Of a DNA stretch of 64,000 bases, positions 25,272-35,273 are shown piece after piece; the first letter of the stretch is position 1, and every line of letters starts with the position of its first letter. The position numbers and the translations under genes were made by a program. Below the pieces are notes generated by a model. That model had not been told where the DNA came from and searched no databases. It worked only from the letters and a program-made list of their open reading frames with translations. Source of the DNA: Acinetobacter tjernbergiae DSM 14971 = CIP 107465 (GTDB lineage Bacteria; Pseudomonadota; Gammaproteobacteria; Pseudomonadales; Moraxellaceae). The stretch spans positions 1-64,000 of the forward strand of contig NZ_KB894376.1 of NCBI RefSeq assembly GCF_000374425.1, written 5' to 3'.

Positions 25272-26501
25272 ATGAAGCTTAATGCGATTCAGCACGCTCT
25301 TTTACTTAGCTTACTCCCAAGCACTTCAGTTTTTGCAGCAGCATTAGACCGTTCTGGTCAGTCTATTGCACCTTTTTTACAACCAGGCAATTATTTTGAA
25401 GCAGGTGTCTCAGTTCTTGATCCAAATGTATCGGGGAAAGATACTTCACAAAATGACACAGGTGATATGGCAAATTATTACTATTCGCCAAACGCTGCTT
25501 TAAAACTTCAAGCAACCGAAAAATTCTCTATTGGCCTTATTTATGACCAACCTTATGGAGCTGATGCAGAATACAAAGGCAAAAATAACTTTATTGAAAG
25601 TCGCCCTTTTCCATTTAAAGGTGGTACTTCAGTTACAGTTGATACTGAAGATTTGAATTTAATTTTAGGTTATCAACCAAATCAAAACTGGAACATATAT
25701 GCAGGTGCAGTTTATCAAACATTAGATGCAACGGTATTATTACGTGGTGTAAGTTACAGTGCTTATAGTGGTTATGACTTTAAAACTGGACGTGATGAAG
25801 CTCTTGGTTGGTTAGCTGGTGTCGCTTATCAAATTCCAGAAATTGCACTCAAAGCATCTTTAACATATCGTGCAAAAATCAAGCATGAAATGAATGCTTA
25901 TGAAAAGCATGGTATTGCAGGAATGACTCTATCAGCAGATCTAAATGCGGGTTTAATTCAAATTAATAAATCTGAAGGTCAAACAGAAATCACCACACCT
26001 CAATCTGTTAATCTTGATTTTCAAACTGGAATTATGGCAAATACTGTTGCTTTTGCTAATTTACGTTGGGTAAATTGGAAAGACTTTGCCATCCGTCCAT
26101 ATAAATTTGGTGAAGCTTCACTTTTATCAGATATTGTAAAAAATACTGGTAAAAAAGATGGTTTTGATCTTGTTGCTTATACTGAGGATCAATACTCAAT
26201 TAATGCTGGTGTAGGACGTAAACTTAATGACCACTGGGCAGGTAATGTATCTGTTGGTTGGGATTCAGGCGCAGGCAATCCTGTAACTACACTTGGTCCA
26301 ACCGAAGGTTATTGGAATGTTGGTGTTGGTGTTCAATATAGCCCTGCTCCGAATTACTTTATTGCTGGTGGCGTAAAGTATTTCTGGTTAGGAGATGCTA
26401 AAGCTCAATCAGGTTCTCAATTCAACACACCTGGTTATGTTGCTGAATTCGAAGACAATAATACCATCGCTTATGGTTTGAAAATTGGTTACAAATTCTA
26501 A
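25272..26501 (+). CDS. FadL-family outer-membrane transporter, copy 2
   Basis: A 409-residue paralogue of the gene to its left. The mature N-terminus ALDRSGQSIAPFLQPGNYF, the internal run WVNWKDFAIRPYKFGE, the stretch GWDSGAGNPVTTLGPTEGYW and the end GLKIGYKF are nearly shared. It lacks the 60-residue extracellular segment of copy 1. The start at 25272 gives a standard signal peptide (MKLNAIQHALLLSLLPSTS). The pair arose by tandem duplication, and the loop difference suggests different ligands. A palindromic repeat follows the stop. Confidence 0.85.
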   Translation: MKLNAIQHALLLSLLPSTSVFAAALDRSGQSIAPFLQPGNYFEAGVSVLDPNVSGKDTSQNDTGDMANYYYSPNAALKLQATEKFSIGLIYDQPYGADAEYKGKNNFIESRPFPFKGGTSVTVDTEDLNLILGYQPNQNWNIYAGAVYQTLDATVLLRGVSYSAYSGYDFKTGRDEALGWLAGVAYQIPEIALKASLTYRAKIKHEMNAYEKHGIAGMTLSADLNAGLIQINKSEGQTEITTPQSVNLDFQTGIMANTVAFANLRWVNWKDFAIRPYKFGEASLLSDIVKNTGKKDGFDLVAYTEDQYSINAGVGRKLNDHWAGNVSVGWDSGAGNPVTTLGPTEGYWNVGVGVQYSPAPNYFIAGGVKYFWLGDAKAQSGSQFNTPGYVAEFEDNNTIAYGLKIGYKF

Positions 26502-26505
26502 TCAA

Positions 26506-26568
26506 TTCCCCTAACCCCTCTTTTACAGAGGGGAACACCCTCCTTTAAAAAAGGAGGGTTGGGGAGGA
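26506..26568. repeat. REP-like double hairpin between fadL copy 2 and thrH
   Basis: Two stems, CCCCTCT/AGAGGGG (26515-26533) and ACCCTCCTTT/AAAGGAGGGT (26537-26559), are enclosed by an outer imperfect match between TTCCCCTAACCC and GGGTTGGGGA. It sits between convergent genes. A related sequence with the same CCCTAA-then-CCCTTT style is found at 39838-39870. Confidence 0.65.
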
Positions 26569-26572
26569 TTCG

Positions 26573-27190
26573 TTATTCTGGAATATTACGCTGTGAAACA
26601 GAACGAATCGCCTGCTTTAGCGCCTCATAACCATGGAGTGGCTGGAACTGAGGGAATTCAGCAATCACATTTTCTGGCGCATCAAATAAGAAACCATGAT
26701 CCGCTTCACCCAACATGGTCGTATCATTATAAGAATCACCTGCCGCAATTACACGGAAATTTAAACCATGTAATGCTTTTACCGCTTGACGCTTTTGATC
26801 AGGCTGACGCAATTTATAAGCAGTGATCATACCATTCTCATCTGTCTCAAGTTTGTGACAGAAAATCGTTGGCCAACCCAGTTGTTTCATTAACGGATGC
26901 GCGAATTCATAAAACGTATCTGACAAAATAATCAGTTGGAAATGTGTACGTACCCATTCAACAAACTCTTTTGCACCTTCAAATGGCCCCATATCAGCAA
27001 TCACAGCTTGGATATCATTTAAGCCCAAACCATGCTCTTTTAAAATGTTTAAACGTTGAGTCATCAAAACATCATAATCTGGAATATCACGCGTTGTTGC
27101 TTCTAATTCTTTAATGCCTGTTTTCTTGGCAAAGTTGATCCAGATTTCAGGTACAAGTACCCCTTCAAGGTCTAGGCATACGATTTCCAT
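26573..27190 (-). CDS. thrH: ThrH, phosphoserine phosphatase / homoserine phosphotransferase
   Basis: A 205-residue HAD-superfamily enzyme that aligns almost throughout with Pseudomonas ThrH, including its start MEIVCLDLEGVLVPEIW. The nucleophile Asp lies in CLDLEG, the serine motif in ILSDTFYEF, and the acidic motif in AAGDSYNDTTML. ThrH removes phosphate from phosphoserine and can transfer it to homoserine, linking serine and threonine synthesis. The ATG at 27190 gives exactly the family length; a TTG four codons earlier is not needed. It ends against the REP-like hairpin. Confidence 0.93.
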   Translation of the reverse strand: MEIVCLDLEGVLVPEIWINFAKKTGIKELEATTRDIPDYDVLMTQRLNILKEHGLGLNDIQAVIADMGPFEGAKEFVEWVRTHFQLIILSDTFYEFAHPLMKQLGWPTIFCHKLETDENGMITAYKLRQPDQKRQAVKALHGLNFRVIAAGDSYNDTTMLGEADHGFLFDAPENVIAEFPQFQPLHGYEALKQAIRSVSQRNIPE

Positions 27191-27360
27191 GAATGCATCC
27201 AATGTTGATTAAAAATTGCTGTATCATACCATTAAGATTTTCATTTTTGCGCTGTTGTTGAATAAAACGGTTTTATTCTGCAAGATAAAATTGATGACAA
27301 GTAAACTGCTTTGCTTAGAATGATTTACAATTGTGCCCAAGCCTTTCGCCAGGAACATCC

Positions 27361-28095
27361 ATGACTGTTATTCCGACTATTGACCTTGTAGATGCGCTTG
27401 CTGCTGAATATGCAGATAAATCGCCACGAGAAATTTTAGAACTTGCTTTAAATCAAGAAGGTGAAATTGCCATTTCATTTTCAGGTGCAGAAGATGTTGT
27501 CTTAATTGATATTGCTTCTCGTATTGGAAAACCCTTCCGTGTATTTAGTTTAGATACGGGGCGTTTACATGCGGAGACGTATCAATTTATCGAAACTGTC
27601 CGTAAGCATTACAATATTAATATCGAAATTTGCTTCCCTGAATCTGCGACAGTTCAACAATTGGTCAATCAAAAAGGATTTTTCAGCTTCTTTGAAGATG
27701 GTCATCAGGAATGCTGTGGCGTTCGGAAAGTACAACCTTTACGTAAAAAACTAGCAACCCTAGATGGTTGGATTACAGGTCAACGTAAAGATCAAAGTCC
27801 AGGAACACGCAATGAAATTCCTGTGGTTCAAGCGGATGTTGGCTTTTCTGGTGAAGGTAAGCAACTGATTAAATACAATCCCCTTGCTAACTGGAGCAGC
27901 GCGGATGTATGGAGTTATATCCGTATGATGGAGATTCCATACAACCCTTTACATGAGCGTGGCTTTATTTCAATTGGTTGTGAACCATGTACCCGTGCTG
28001 TGCTGCCAAATCAACATGAACGTGAAGGTCGTTGGTGGTGGGAAGAAGCAACCCACAAAGAGTGCGGATTACACTCGGGTAATCTGAAAAAATAA
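27361..28095 (+). CDS. cysH: CysH, assimilatory adenylyl-sulfate (APS) reductase
   Basis: A 244-residue reductase of the sulfate assimilation pathway. The PP-loop-like site is [13 protein letters not shown]. The cysteines ECCGVRKV and CEPC (in [11 protein letters not shown]) form the 4Fe-4S set that marks APS rather than PAPS reductases, and the catalytic C-terminal Cys sits in KECGLH. It converts APS to sulfite with thioredoxin. The start at 27361 is supported by AGGA upstream (GCCAGGAACATCC). It is transcribed alone and ends in a strong terminator. Confidence 0.92.
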   Translation: MTVIPTIDLVDALAAEYADKSPREILELALNQEGEIAISFSGAEDVVLIDIASRIGKPFRVFSLDTGRLHAETYQFIETVRKHYNINIEICFPESATVQQLVNQKGFFSFFEDGHQECCGVRKVQPLRKKLATLDGWITGQRKDQSPGTRNEIPVVQADVGFSGEGKQLIKYNPLANWSSADVWSYIRMMEIPYNPLHERGFISIGCEPCTRAVLPNQHEREGRWWWEEATHKECGLHSGNLKK

Positions 28096-28117
28096 TTTCC
28101 TAGCAGATTTGGTATAT

Positions 28118-28150
28118 AAAAACCACTGATCCATCAGTGGTTTTATTTTT
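28118..28150 (+). terminator. Rho-independent terminator after cysH
   Basis: Stem AAAACCACTGAT/ATCAGTGGTTTT with a two-base loop and a following T tract. Confidence 0.88.
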
Positions 28151-28198
28151 TCTGACTTCCGTGTACAAAGTCATATTTTAACCAAACCAAACCATATA

Positions 28199-28589
28199 TA
28201 CTTCACACAACGGTTCAATAATTCTAATAAGAATTATAGAGTCTGCTGACATTTAACAGATGCTTGCGACAGAGGACTCTTTTAAACGGTACAAGGCATG
28301 ACTTATGGTATTTAGCTATTCTAAATGAATAAGGCATAACGTAGTAGCGGCAAAAAATCCCCTGTCCTCGAGCTTTGCTTTGCGCTGCAATCAAAGCAGT
28401 GCTTTGCTTTTGCTCAGGTTATGGCTAAAACCACCTCAAACTTCGTTATGAAACTTGACAAGGGCATCGCTATTGCCTGCATTTCATGCCTCGTTTGTGT
28501 GGTTTTAGCCTATAACACAAGGCATGCTTGAAACGTCATCAGGCCCTACAAGTATCTTATAAAAAATGCAATGAGAGGCTATATCTGCT
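28199..28589 (+). other. Structured 390-base intergenic region ahead of the wax ester synthase
   Basis: There is no open frame of note. The region holds a near-perfect long inverted repeat: GTTATGGCTAAAACCAC (28418-28434) pairs with GTGGTTTTAGCC and ATAAC at 28499-28516 with one extra T. The 64-base interior has smaller stems of its own (GGC/GCC and ATGAAA/TTTCAT). Repeated GGCAT/ATGCC words occur on both sides. This could be a long leader RNA of the downstream gene, a separate non-coding RNA, or a small non-autonomous mobile sequence. Confidence 0.45.
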
Positions 28590-29975
28590 ATGCGCCCATT
28601 ACACCCTATTGATTTTATTTTTCTCTCATTAGAGAAAAGACAGCAACCTATGCATGTAGGGGGATTGTTTTTATTTGAAATCCCAGAGAATGCATCTCCG
28701 ACATTCGTACATGATCTTGTTCAAGATATCCGTCAATCGAAGAGTATTCCTGTTCCTCCATTTAACAATCAACTAACTGGATTATTCTGGGGTGAAGATC
28801 CTGAATTCGATATTGATCATCATTTCCGTCATATCGCGTTACCAAATCCAGGGCGTATTCGTGAACTATTGGTCTATATTTCACAGCAACACAGTTCCTT
28901 GATTGACCGTGCAAAACCATTATGGACTTGCGATATTATTGAAGGTATTGAAGGCAATCGCTTCGCAATGTATTTCAAAATCCATCATGCGATGGTTGAT
29001 GGCGTTGCGGGTATGCGCCTCATTGAAAAATCATTATCTAAAGATCCAAATGAAAAACATGTTATACCTTTATGGTGTGTAGAAGGTAAGCGTACTAAAC
29101 GTTTAAAAGCACCTAAAGCCCCTACTGTAAGTAAAATCAAAGGGGTTTTGGATACGATTAAATCACAGTGTGAAGTCGCACCTAAAGTGATGCAGGAACT
29201 TTCACAAACCTTATTTAAGGAAATCGGGAAAAATCCTGATTATGTCTCAACATTTCAAGCACCACCATCGATCTTAAACCAACGTGTTAGTTCTTCTCGC
29301 CGTTTTGCTGCACAATCTTTTGAGTTGGAACGTTTCCGCCGTATCGCTAAAACACTTGGTGTAACACTCAATGACATTGTATTAGCAGTTTGCTCTGGTG
29401 CATTACGTGAATATCTGATCAATCAAAATAGTTTGCCAAAAAAACCTTTGATTGCGATGGTTCCTGCTTCATTGCGTACTGATGATTCTGATTTCAGCAA
29501 TCGTATTACCATGATTTTGGCAAACCTAGCCACTCATATTGCAGACCCAATTGAACGTTTAGAAATCATTCGTCGTAGCGTACAAAACTCTAAAGAGCGT
29601 TTTAGTCGTATGACTGCGAGTGAAATCCTGAACTACAGTGCTGTTGTTTATGGCCCTGCGGGATTAAATATTGCTTCAGGAATGTTACCGAAACGTCAGG
29701 CATTTAATCTAGTGATTTCGAATGTACCAGGACCACGTGAACCATTATATTGGAATGGCGCAAAACTTGATGCGCTTTATCCAGCATCAATCGTCATGGA
29801 TGGCCAAGCACTCAACATCACCATGACCAGTTATCTGGACAAGTTGGAAGTCGGTTTAATTGCGTGTCGTAATACTGTACCAAAAATGCAGACACTTCTT
29901 ACACATTTAGAGGATGAAATTCGACGCTTTGAACAAGTGATTCAAGATCGACCACAACAGAAAGTTGCAAATTAA
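28590..29975 (+). CDS. Wax ester synthase / acyl-CoA:diacylglycerol acyltransferase (WS/DGAT)
   Basis: A 461-residue bifunctional acyltransferase that makes wax esters or triacylglycerol storage lipid from acyl-CoA. The catalytic motif HHAMVDG is at residues 132-138. The N-terminal PLHPIDFIFLSLE and the later NVPGPREPLYWNGAKL (the PLW-like block) and LNDIVLAVCSGALR are family markers. It is probably membrane-associated at the inner face, where lipid inclusions form. Acinetobacter is the classic host of this enzyme. The gene is monocistronic between an unusual structured leader and a terminator. No clear Shine-Dalgarno was found. Confidence 0.92.
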   Translation: MRPLHPIDFIFLSLEKRQQPMHVGGLFLFEIPENASPTFVHDLVQDIRQSKSIPVPPFNNQLTGLFWGEDPEFDIDHHFRHIALPNPGRIRELLVYISQQHSSLIDRAKPLWTCDIIEGIEGNRFAMYFKIHHAMVDGVAGMRLIEKSLSKDPNEKHVIPLWCVEGKRTKRLKAPKAPTVSKIKGVLDTIKSQCEVAPKVMQELSQTLFKEIGKNPDYVSTFQAPPSILNQRVSSSRRFAAQSFELERFRRIAKTLGVTLNDIVLAVCSGALREYLINQNSLPKKPLIAMVPASLRTDDSDFSNRITMILANLATHIADPIERLEIIRRSVQNSKERFSRMTASEILNYSAVVYGPAGLNIASGMLPKRQAFNLVISNVPGPREPLYWNGAKLDALYPASIVMDGQALNITMTSYLDKLEVGLIACRNTVPKMQTLLTHLEDEIRRFEQVIQDRPQQKVAN

Positions 29976-29995
29976 GCATCGCGCTGAAAAGAATT

Positions 29996-30024
29996 AAGGG
30001 GCTTTCAATAGCCCCTTATTTTTT
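29996..30024. terminator. Terminator behind the wax ester synthase
   Basis: Stem AAGGGGCT/AGCCCCTT with a six-base loop, followed by TATTTTTT. It overlaps the 3' end of the convergent small gene at 30016. Confidence 0.85.
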
Positions 30025-30189
30025 AATTGTACGGCAACGTTGTAATAGTTGATGGCAGGCTAAACGGATCATTGCCGTTGTAATTTGGACCTCTTTACCT
30101 TGGCTATCAACCATATAACATGTATTTACAGGGTTACTGTCTAAAACATGTTTCAAACCGTGATTCACTAATCTTTCACTGACATGCAT
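30016..30189 (-). CDS. Small PA1571-like protein of unknown function
   Basis: A 57-residue protein with the stretch YMVDSQGKEVQITTAMIRLACHQL, which resembles the short PA1571-type family (GxEVPITxxMIxxACxxL). The start at 30189 is supported by GAGG nine bases upstream. It has no membrane segment or signal. The function of the family is not known. It lies between rng and the wax ester synthase, and its 3' end overlaps the terminator. Confidence 0.6.
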   Translation of the reverse strand: MHVSERLVNHGLKHVLDSNPVNTCYMVDSQGKEVQITTAMIRLACHQLLQRCRTIKK

Positions 30190-30324
30190 GATTATATACC
30201 TCATATTATTTGCTAAGGTACTCCAAAGTACCTATGGCTCATTTTATGGTTCTAGTATTTAAAATTCATGATAGAAAGTAAAATTTCAGTTGTAACAAGG
30301 ATTAAGCGAAATTTTGTTACAACT

Positions 30325-31779
30325 TTAGCTCAGAATGATATCGTATTGCTCTTGCGTATATAAATTTTCAACTTGGAATTTAATCACCCGATCCACGAAA
30401 TGTTCTAAATCCGCGACAGCTGGGGCTTCTGCTGTTAATAAGCGATCAATCACCGCTGGATGAGCAACAACAGTAAAGCCACCCTTGGAATCAAATGCAC
30501 GTGCATAACGCATGATCTCTCGAAATATCTCGTAACATACTGTCTCTGCTGTCTTTACATATCCACGTCCTTGACAGGTTGGACATGATTCACACAGTAA
30601 ATGCTCCAAAGATTCACGCGTCCGTTTCCGCGTCATTTCAACCAAACCAAGTTCAGAAACTTGCGTGATTTTAGTCTTAGCATGATCACGTTCGAGCATC
30701 CGCTCAAACTGACGCATGACATCTTGACGATGCTCAAGTTCCTGCATGTCAATAAAATCAATAATGATGATACCGCCAAGGTTACGCAGACGAAGTTGTC
30801 TCGCAATGACCTGTGTCGCTTCCATATTGGTTTTAAATACCGTGTCTTCTAAGCTGCGACCACCGACATAAGAACCTGTATTGACATCAATCGTCGTCAT
30901 GGCTTCAGTCTGATCAAGCATCAGATAGCCACCCGACTTGAGTGCTACACGCGTTTGCAACGCTTTTTGAATATCTTCTTCAACATTATACAAATCAAAA
31001 AGTGGCTTTTCGCCCGGATAATGAATCAGACGATTTTCAATTGTAGGAACAAATTCCTGCACAAACTCACTTAACTTGGCATGAATCTCACGAGAATCGA
31101 CATAAATTTTTGCCGTTTCATCGCTTGCCAAGTCACGTACAATTCGTTGTGGTAAAGGCAATTCTTCAAAAATAAGTTCAGGTGTAGAAACTTCTTTTTG
31201 CTTACGCTGAATATATTCCCAAAGCTTACTCAAATAGCACATATCTTGTGCGATCGCCGATTCGTCCACACCTTCCGCTGCTGTACGAACAATCACACTA
31301 CCAGGTAGGCTATGTTCAGACTGAATACGCTCAATCATACTGCGGAGACGATCACGCTCTTCTTCAGACTCAATACGTTGTGATACACCAATATGATTGC
31401 CATAAGGCATCAAAACGAGATAACGCGATGGGATTGAAAGATCTGTACTCAGTCGAGCGCCTTTGGTGCCCAACATATCTTTCATCACTTGAACCGTCAA
31501 CATCTGCCCTGGATGCAAAAGTTCAAAAACATTCGGTGTGGGTTGTGAACGTGACCACACCATATCATTGATATGTAAAAAAGCCGTTCGAGACAAACCA
31601 ATATCGACAAAAGCAGCTTGCATACCCGGTAATACACGCACCACTTTACCTTTATAAATATTACCCACTAAACCACGTTTTACCGTGCGCTCAACAAATA
31701 ACTCATTGACCGTACCATTTTCAATCAACGCCACCCGACATTCCATCGGCGTGACATTGATCAGCAATTCTTCTGCCAT
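30325..31779 (-). CDS. rng: RNase G
   Basis: A 484-residue endoribonuclease of the RNase E/G family, active in 16S rRNA 5' maturation and mRNA decay. The S1-like N-terminus is VGNIYKGKVVRVLPGMQAAF. The catalytic DNase-I-like segment has DVNTGSYVG (metal-binding Asp) and IIIDFIDM (second Asp). The zinc-link CESCPTCQGRG matches the CPxCxGxG motif. It lacks the long C-terminal scaffold of RNase E. It is last in the mreBCD-maf-rng cluster, 48 bases behind maf. Confidence 0.94.
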   Translation of the reverse strand: MAEELLINVTPMECRVALIENGTVNELFVERTVKRGLVGNIYKGKVVRVLPGMQAAFVDIGLSRTAFLHINDMVWSRSQPTPNVFELLHPGQMLTVQVMKDMLGTKGARLSTDLSIPSRYLVLMPYGNHIGVSQRIESEEERDRLRSMIERIQSEHSLPGSVIVRTAAEGVDESAIAQDMCYLSKLWEYIQRKQKEVSTPELIFEELPLPQRIVRDLASDETAKIYVDSREIHAKLSEFVQEFVPTIENRLIHYPGEKPLFDLYNVEEDIQKALQTRVALKSGGYLMLDQTEAMTTIDVNTGSYVGGRSLEDTVFKTNMEATQVIARQLRLRNLGGIIIIDFIDMQELEHRQDVMRQFERMLERDHAKTKITQVSELGLVEMTRKRTRESLEHLLCESCPTCQGRGYVKTAETVCYEIFREIMRYARAFDSKGGFTVVAHPAVIDRLLTAEAPAVADLEHFVDRVIKFQVENLYTQEQYDIILS

Positions 31780-31827
31780 AATTTACTCAAAACTTTATAA
31801 AAATTCTTATATCCGAAAGTGTTTGCT

Positions 31828-32388
31828 TTAAACTTTAACGCTTTCTAATAACTGTGCTATTTCGTACAACGGTAAACCAACCACATTACTATAACTTCCC
31901 CGAATTTGAGGAATATATTGTGCTGCAATCCCTTGAATTGCGTATGCCCCAGCCTTTCCGATTGGCTCACCTGTTGCCCAATATTTTTCCATTTTGGTAT
32001 GACTTAACTGTTGCAACTCGACTTGAGTTTGTACAACTTGACTTAAAATTTGAGTAGCAGTTGCCACACATATTCCAGAAAAAACATCATGCCATTGTCC
32101 TGACAACTGCATCCAAATTTCAAACGCATGTTGCTTTGATTCTGGCTTACCAATGATTTTTCCTGCAAAACTTAAACTGGTATCAGCTGCAATCACAGTT
32201 GCTTCGGGAAACAGATTTAAAACAACCTGAGCTTTTGATCTTGCCAAGCGTTCCACGTATTGCTCAACTGTTTCACCAAGCAATACGGTTTCATCAATAT
32301 CTGGACTATATATTTCAAAGTCTAAGCCTAACTGCTGTAGCAGTTCTTTGCGACGAGGGGAACTCGAGGCTAAAATTAAATGCGCCAT
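31828..32388 (-). CDS. maf: Maf-family nucleotide pyrophosphatase
   Basis: A 186-residue nucleoside-triphosphate pyrophosphatase of the Maf/YhdE type, which hydrolyses dTTP/UTP or modified nucleotides to the monophosphate. The N-terminal LILASSSPRRKELLQQLG and the catalytic blocks VIAADTSLSF, GKPES and GKAGAYAIQGIAA are present. Its start overlaps the last 13 bases of mreD, and no strong ribosome site exists, so translational coupling is likely. Confidence 0.92.
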   Translation of the reverse strand: MAHLILASSSPRRKELLQQLGLDFEIYSPDIDETVLLGETVEQYVERLARSKAQVVLNLFPEATVIAADTSLSFAGKIIGKPESKQHAFEIWMQLSGQWHDVFSGICVATATQILSQVVQTQVELQQLSHTKMEKYWATGEPIGKAGAYAIQGIAAQYIPQIRGSYSNVVGLPLYEIAQLLESVKV

Positions 32389-32867
32389 TTATGCAAACAA
32401 TAATAAACAATCGGCCATGCAAATACACTGGTTACAAAAGGTTGCCAATGACGAGCAATTGAAAAATGTGCTCCAGAAATCGTTTGACTGACCCATAGAA
32501 AGGTAATGTGCGCAACGATTGCAATTACAGCAATAACCCATGAATTCGCAAAGGTTAAAATTCGGCGCTCACGAATTAAATATCGCGTCCCAAACGTAAT
32601 GAGTACGAAACTCAAAGCATTTAAACCTAACGGGGCATCTAGCAATAAATCCGTAAAAATTCCGATTGCAAAAGCAAACCATACCCCACACCAAATCGGT
32701 TGATAAAGAATCCAAAACAGTATGATCATTAACATTATTGAAGGTCGCCATCCTGATGTCTCATAAGACATCGGATATACCATCAGAATTGATCCGATAA
32801 TAATAGAGACGATAATCATCCAAAGTGGATCTTTGCGTTTCTCATAGTTCAATCTAGCGATCGGCAT
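32376..32867 (-). CDS. mreD: MreD, rod-shape inner-membrane protein
   Basis: A 163-residue membrane protein with about five hydrophobic helices, typical of MreD, which bridges MreB/MreC to the elongation peptidoglycan machinery. The block IFTDLLLDAPLGLNALSF matches the family. It overlaps mreC by 14 bases and maf by 13, so the three are tightly coupled. Confidence 0.92.
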   Translation of the reverse strand: MPIARLNYEKRKDPLWMIIVSIIIGSILMVYPMSYETSGWRPSIMLMIILFWILYQPIWCGVWFAFAIGIFTDLLLDAPLGLNALSFVLITFGTRYLIRERRILTFANSWVIAVIAIVAHITFLWVSQTISGAHFSIARHWQPFVTSVFAWPIVYYCLHKWRI

Positions 32868-33711
32868 AAGGTTGCTCCTGCGCTAAAGATTCTGAGAACA
32901 GCACGACCACATGATGCCCACTGGCAAGCTGTGCAGCAGGAATGACATCAATTTCGGCAAACTCACCTGAATTATGACGACTGACTTTAGACACAGTCCC
33001 CACTAAATAACCTGCTGGAAAATGTTCACCTAAGCCTGAACTAAACACTTTGTCGCCAACCTGAATATTCGCACTGGTGGGAACATACTCCATCTTAAGC
33101 TGCCCCAAATCCCCCGTTCCAGATACAATCGCACGCATCCCTGTACGTTCTAAACGCACGGATAATGAATGTTCTTTATCGGATAACAACATGATACGAG
33201 CACTATGTGGGTAGACATTAATCAACTGTCCCATAATTCCCTTATCATCAAGAACAGTTTGCCCGACTTTTAAATGATCAACAGAACCACGATTAATAAT
33301 AATAATATGTCGTAATGGATCTGCATCTGTACCAATCACTTCCGCGATCTGCATACGCCCATCAATAATCAATGGCGTATCCAAAAGTCCTCTTAAACGG
33401 TTATTTTCCGCTGAGAGTTCTGAAAGTTTTTGTAGACGGACTTGTGCTTGAAGAAGTTCAGCCTGCATCGCAGTATTTTCACGGCGCAATTGAGCTTCAG
33501 ATTTGGTTTGTTGGTTGAGCCATTCTCGCGACAGTACAGGATAACTTGCCAGCGCATAAATGGGATTATACGCTGCGTACAAGACATCTCTTGCTGGTTG
33601 AATCACATAAGGCATGCGCCAATCAAAAAACAGCACGACCAAACATGAAATAACCGCAATAATAAATGAGCGAAAAGATGGCGGTTGTCTTGAAAAAAGA
33701 TTCGGTTGCAC
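32854..33711 (-). CDS. mreC: MreC, rod-shape periplasmic scaffold
   Basis: A 285-residue protein with one N-terminal membrane helix (SFIIAVISCLVVLFF), a coiled coil (about residues 65-105, rich in Leu/Arg/Glu) and a periplasmic beta domain (INRGSVDHLKVGQTVLDDKG, KVFSSGLGEHFPAGY). It forms filaments that activate the PBP2-RodA wall synthase. The start is a GTG at 33711 with AAGGA seven bases upstream. Confidence 0.93.
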   Translation of the reverse strand: MQPNLFSRQPPSFRSFIIAVISCLVVLFFDWRMPYVIQPARDVLYAAYNPIYALASYPVLSREWLNQQTKSEAQLRRENTAMQAELLQAQVRLQKLSELSAENNRLRGLLDTPLIIDGRMQIAEVIGTDADPLRHIIIINRGSVDHLKVGQTVLDDKGIMGQLINVYPHSARIMLLSDKEHSLSVRLERTGMRAIVSGTGDLGQLKMEYVPTSANIQVGDKVFSSGLGEHFPAGYLVGTVSKVSRHNSGEFAEIDVIPAAQLASGHHVVVLFSESLAQEQPYADR

Positions 33712-33728
33712 CGCCTAGTCCTTATGAT

Positions 33729-34814
<1,086 letters not shown>

Positions 34815-34902
34815 TTAACGAAATGTGATGCTTTGAACAAGTCAATCGCTTATTATAACGCACGATATTTTGCAATTTTTTGATACTGAATTAGGTAAAG
34901 TT

Positions 34903-35220
34903 ATGTCTACATCATCAGATGCTCAGCAGACAACGGACTTAAATGCACAGACCGTTTCAGCGATTGCACACCTTGCTCGTTTGTCCCTAAATGACACGCA
35001 ATCTACTGAATATGCTCAAAGTTTAAATAAAATTCTTGGCATGATGGAAAGCCTAAAAGGCATTAATACCGATGATGTTGAGCCTTTAAAAAGTCCATTT
35101 GACAATCCACAACCATTACGTGTTGATATTGTAAGTGAAAGCAACCATCGTGATGAATATCAAGCGGTCGCTCCTGCAACAGAAGCAGGCTTGTACCTTG
35201 TACCTCGCGTAATTGAATAA
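34903..35220 (+). CDS. gatC: GatC, aspartyl/glutamyl-tRNA amidotransferase subunit C
   Basis: A 105-residue helical subunit that clamps GatA and GatB. Family blocks are IAHLARLSL near the N-terminus, [19 protein letters not shown] and [16 protein letters not shown] at the end. The start at 34903 has AGG eight bases upstream; an in-frame ATG at 34870 would add 11 unsupported residues. It is first of gatCAB. Confidence 0.93.
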   Translation: MSTSSDAQQTTDLNAQTVSAIAHLARLSLNDTQSTEYAQSLNKILGMMESLKGINTDDVEPLKSPFDNPQPLRVDIVSESNHRDEYQAVAPATEAGLYLVPRVIE

Positions 35221-35273
35221 TTTCTATTCGATTAGTCAATATTTTATATTTAGAATGTAAAGAAATTTTTCAT

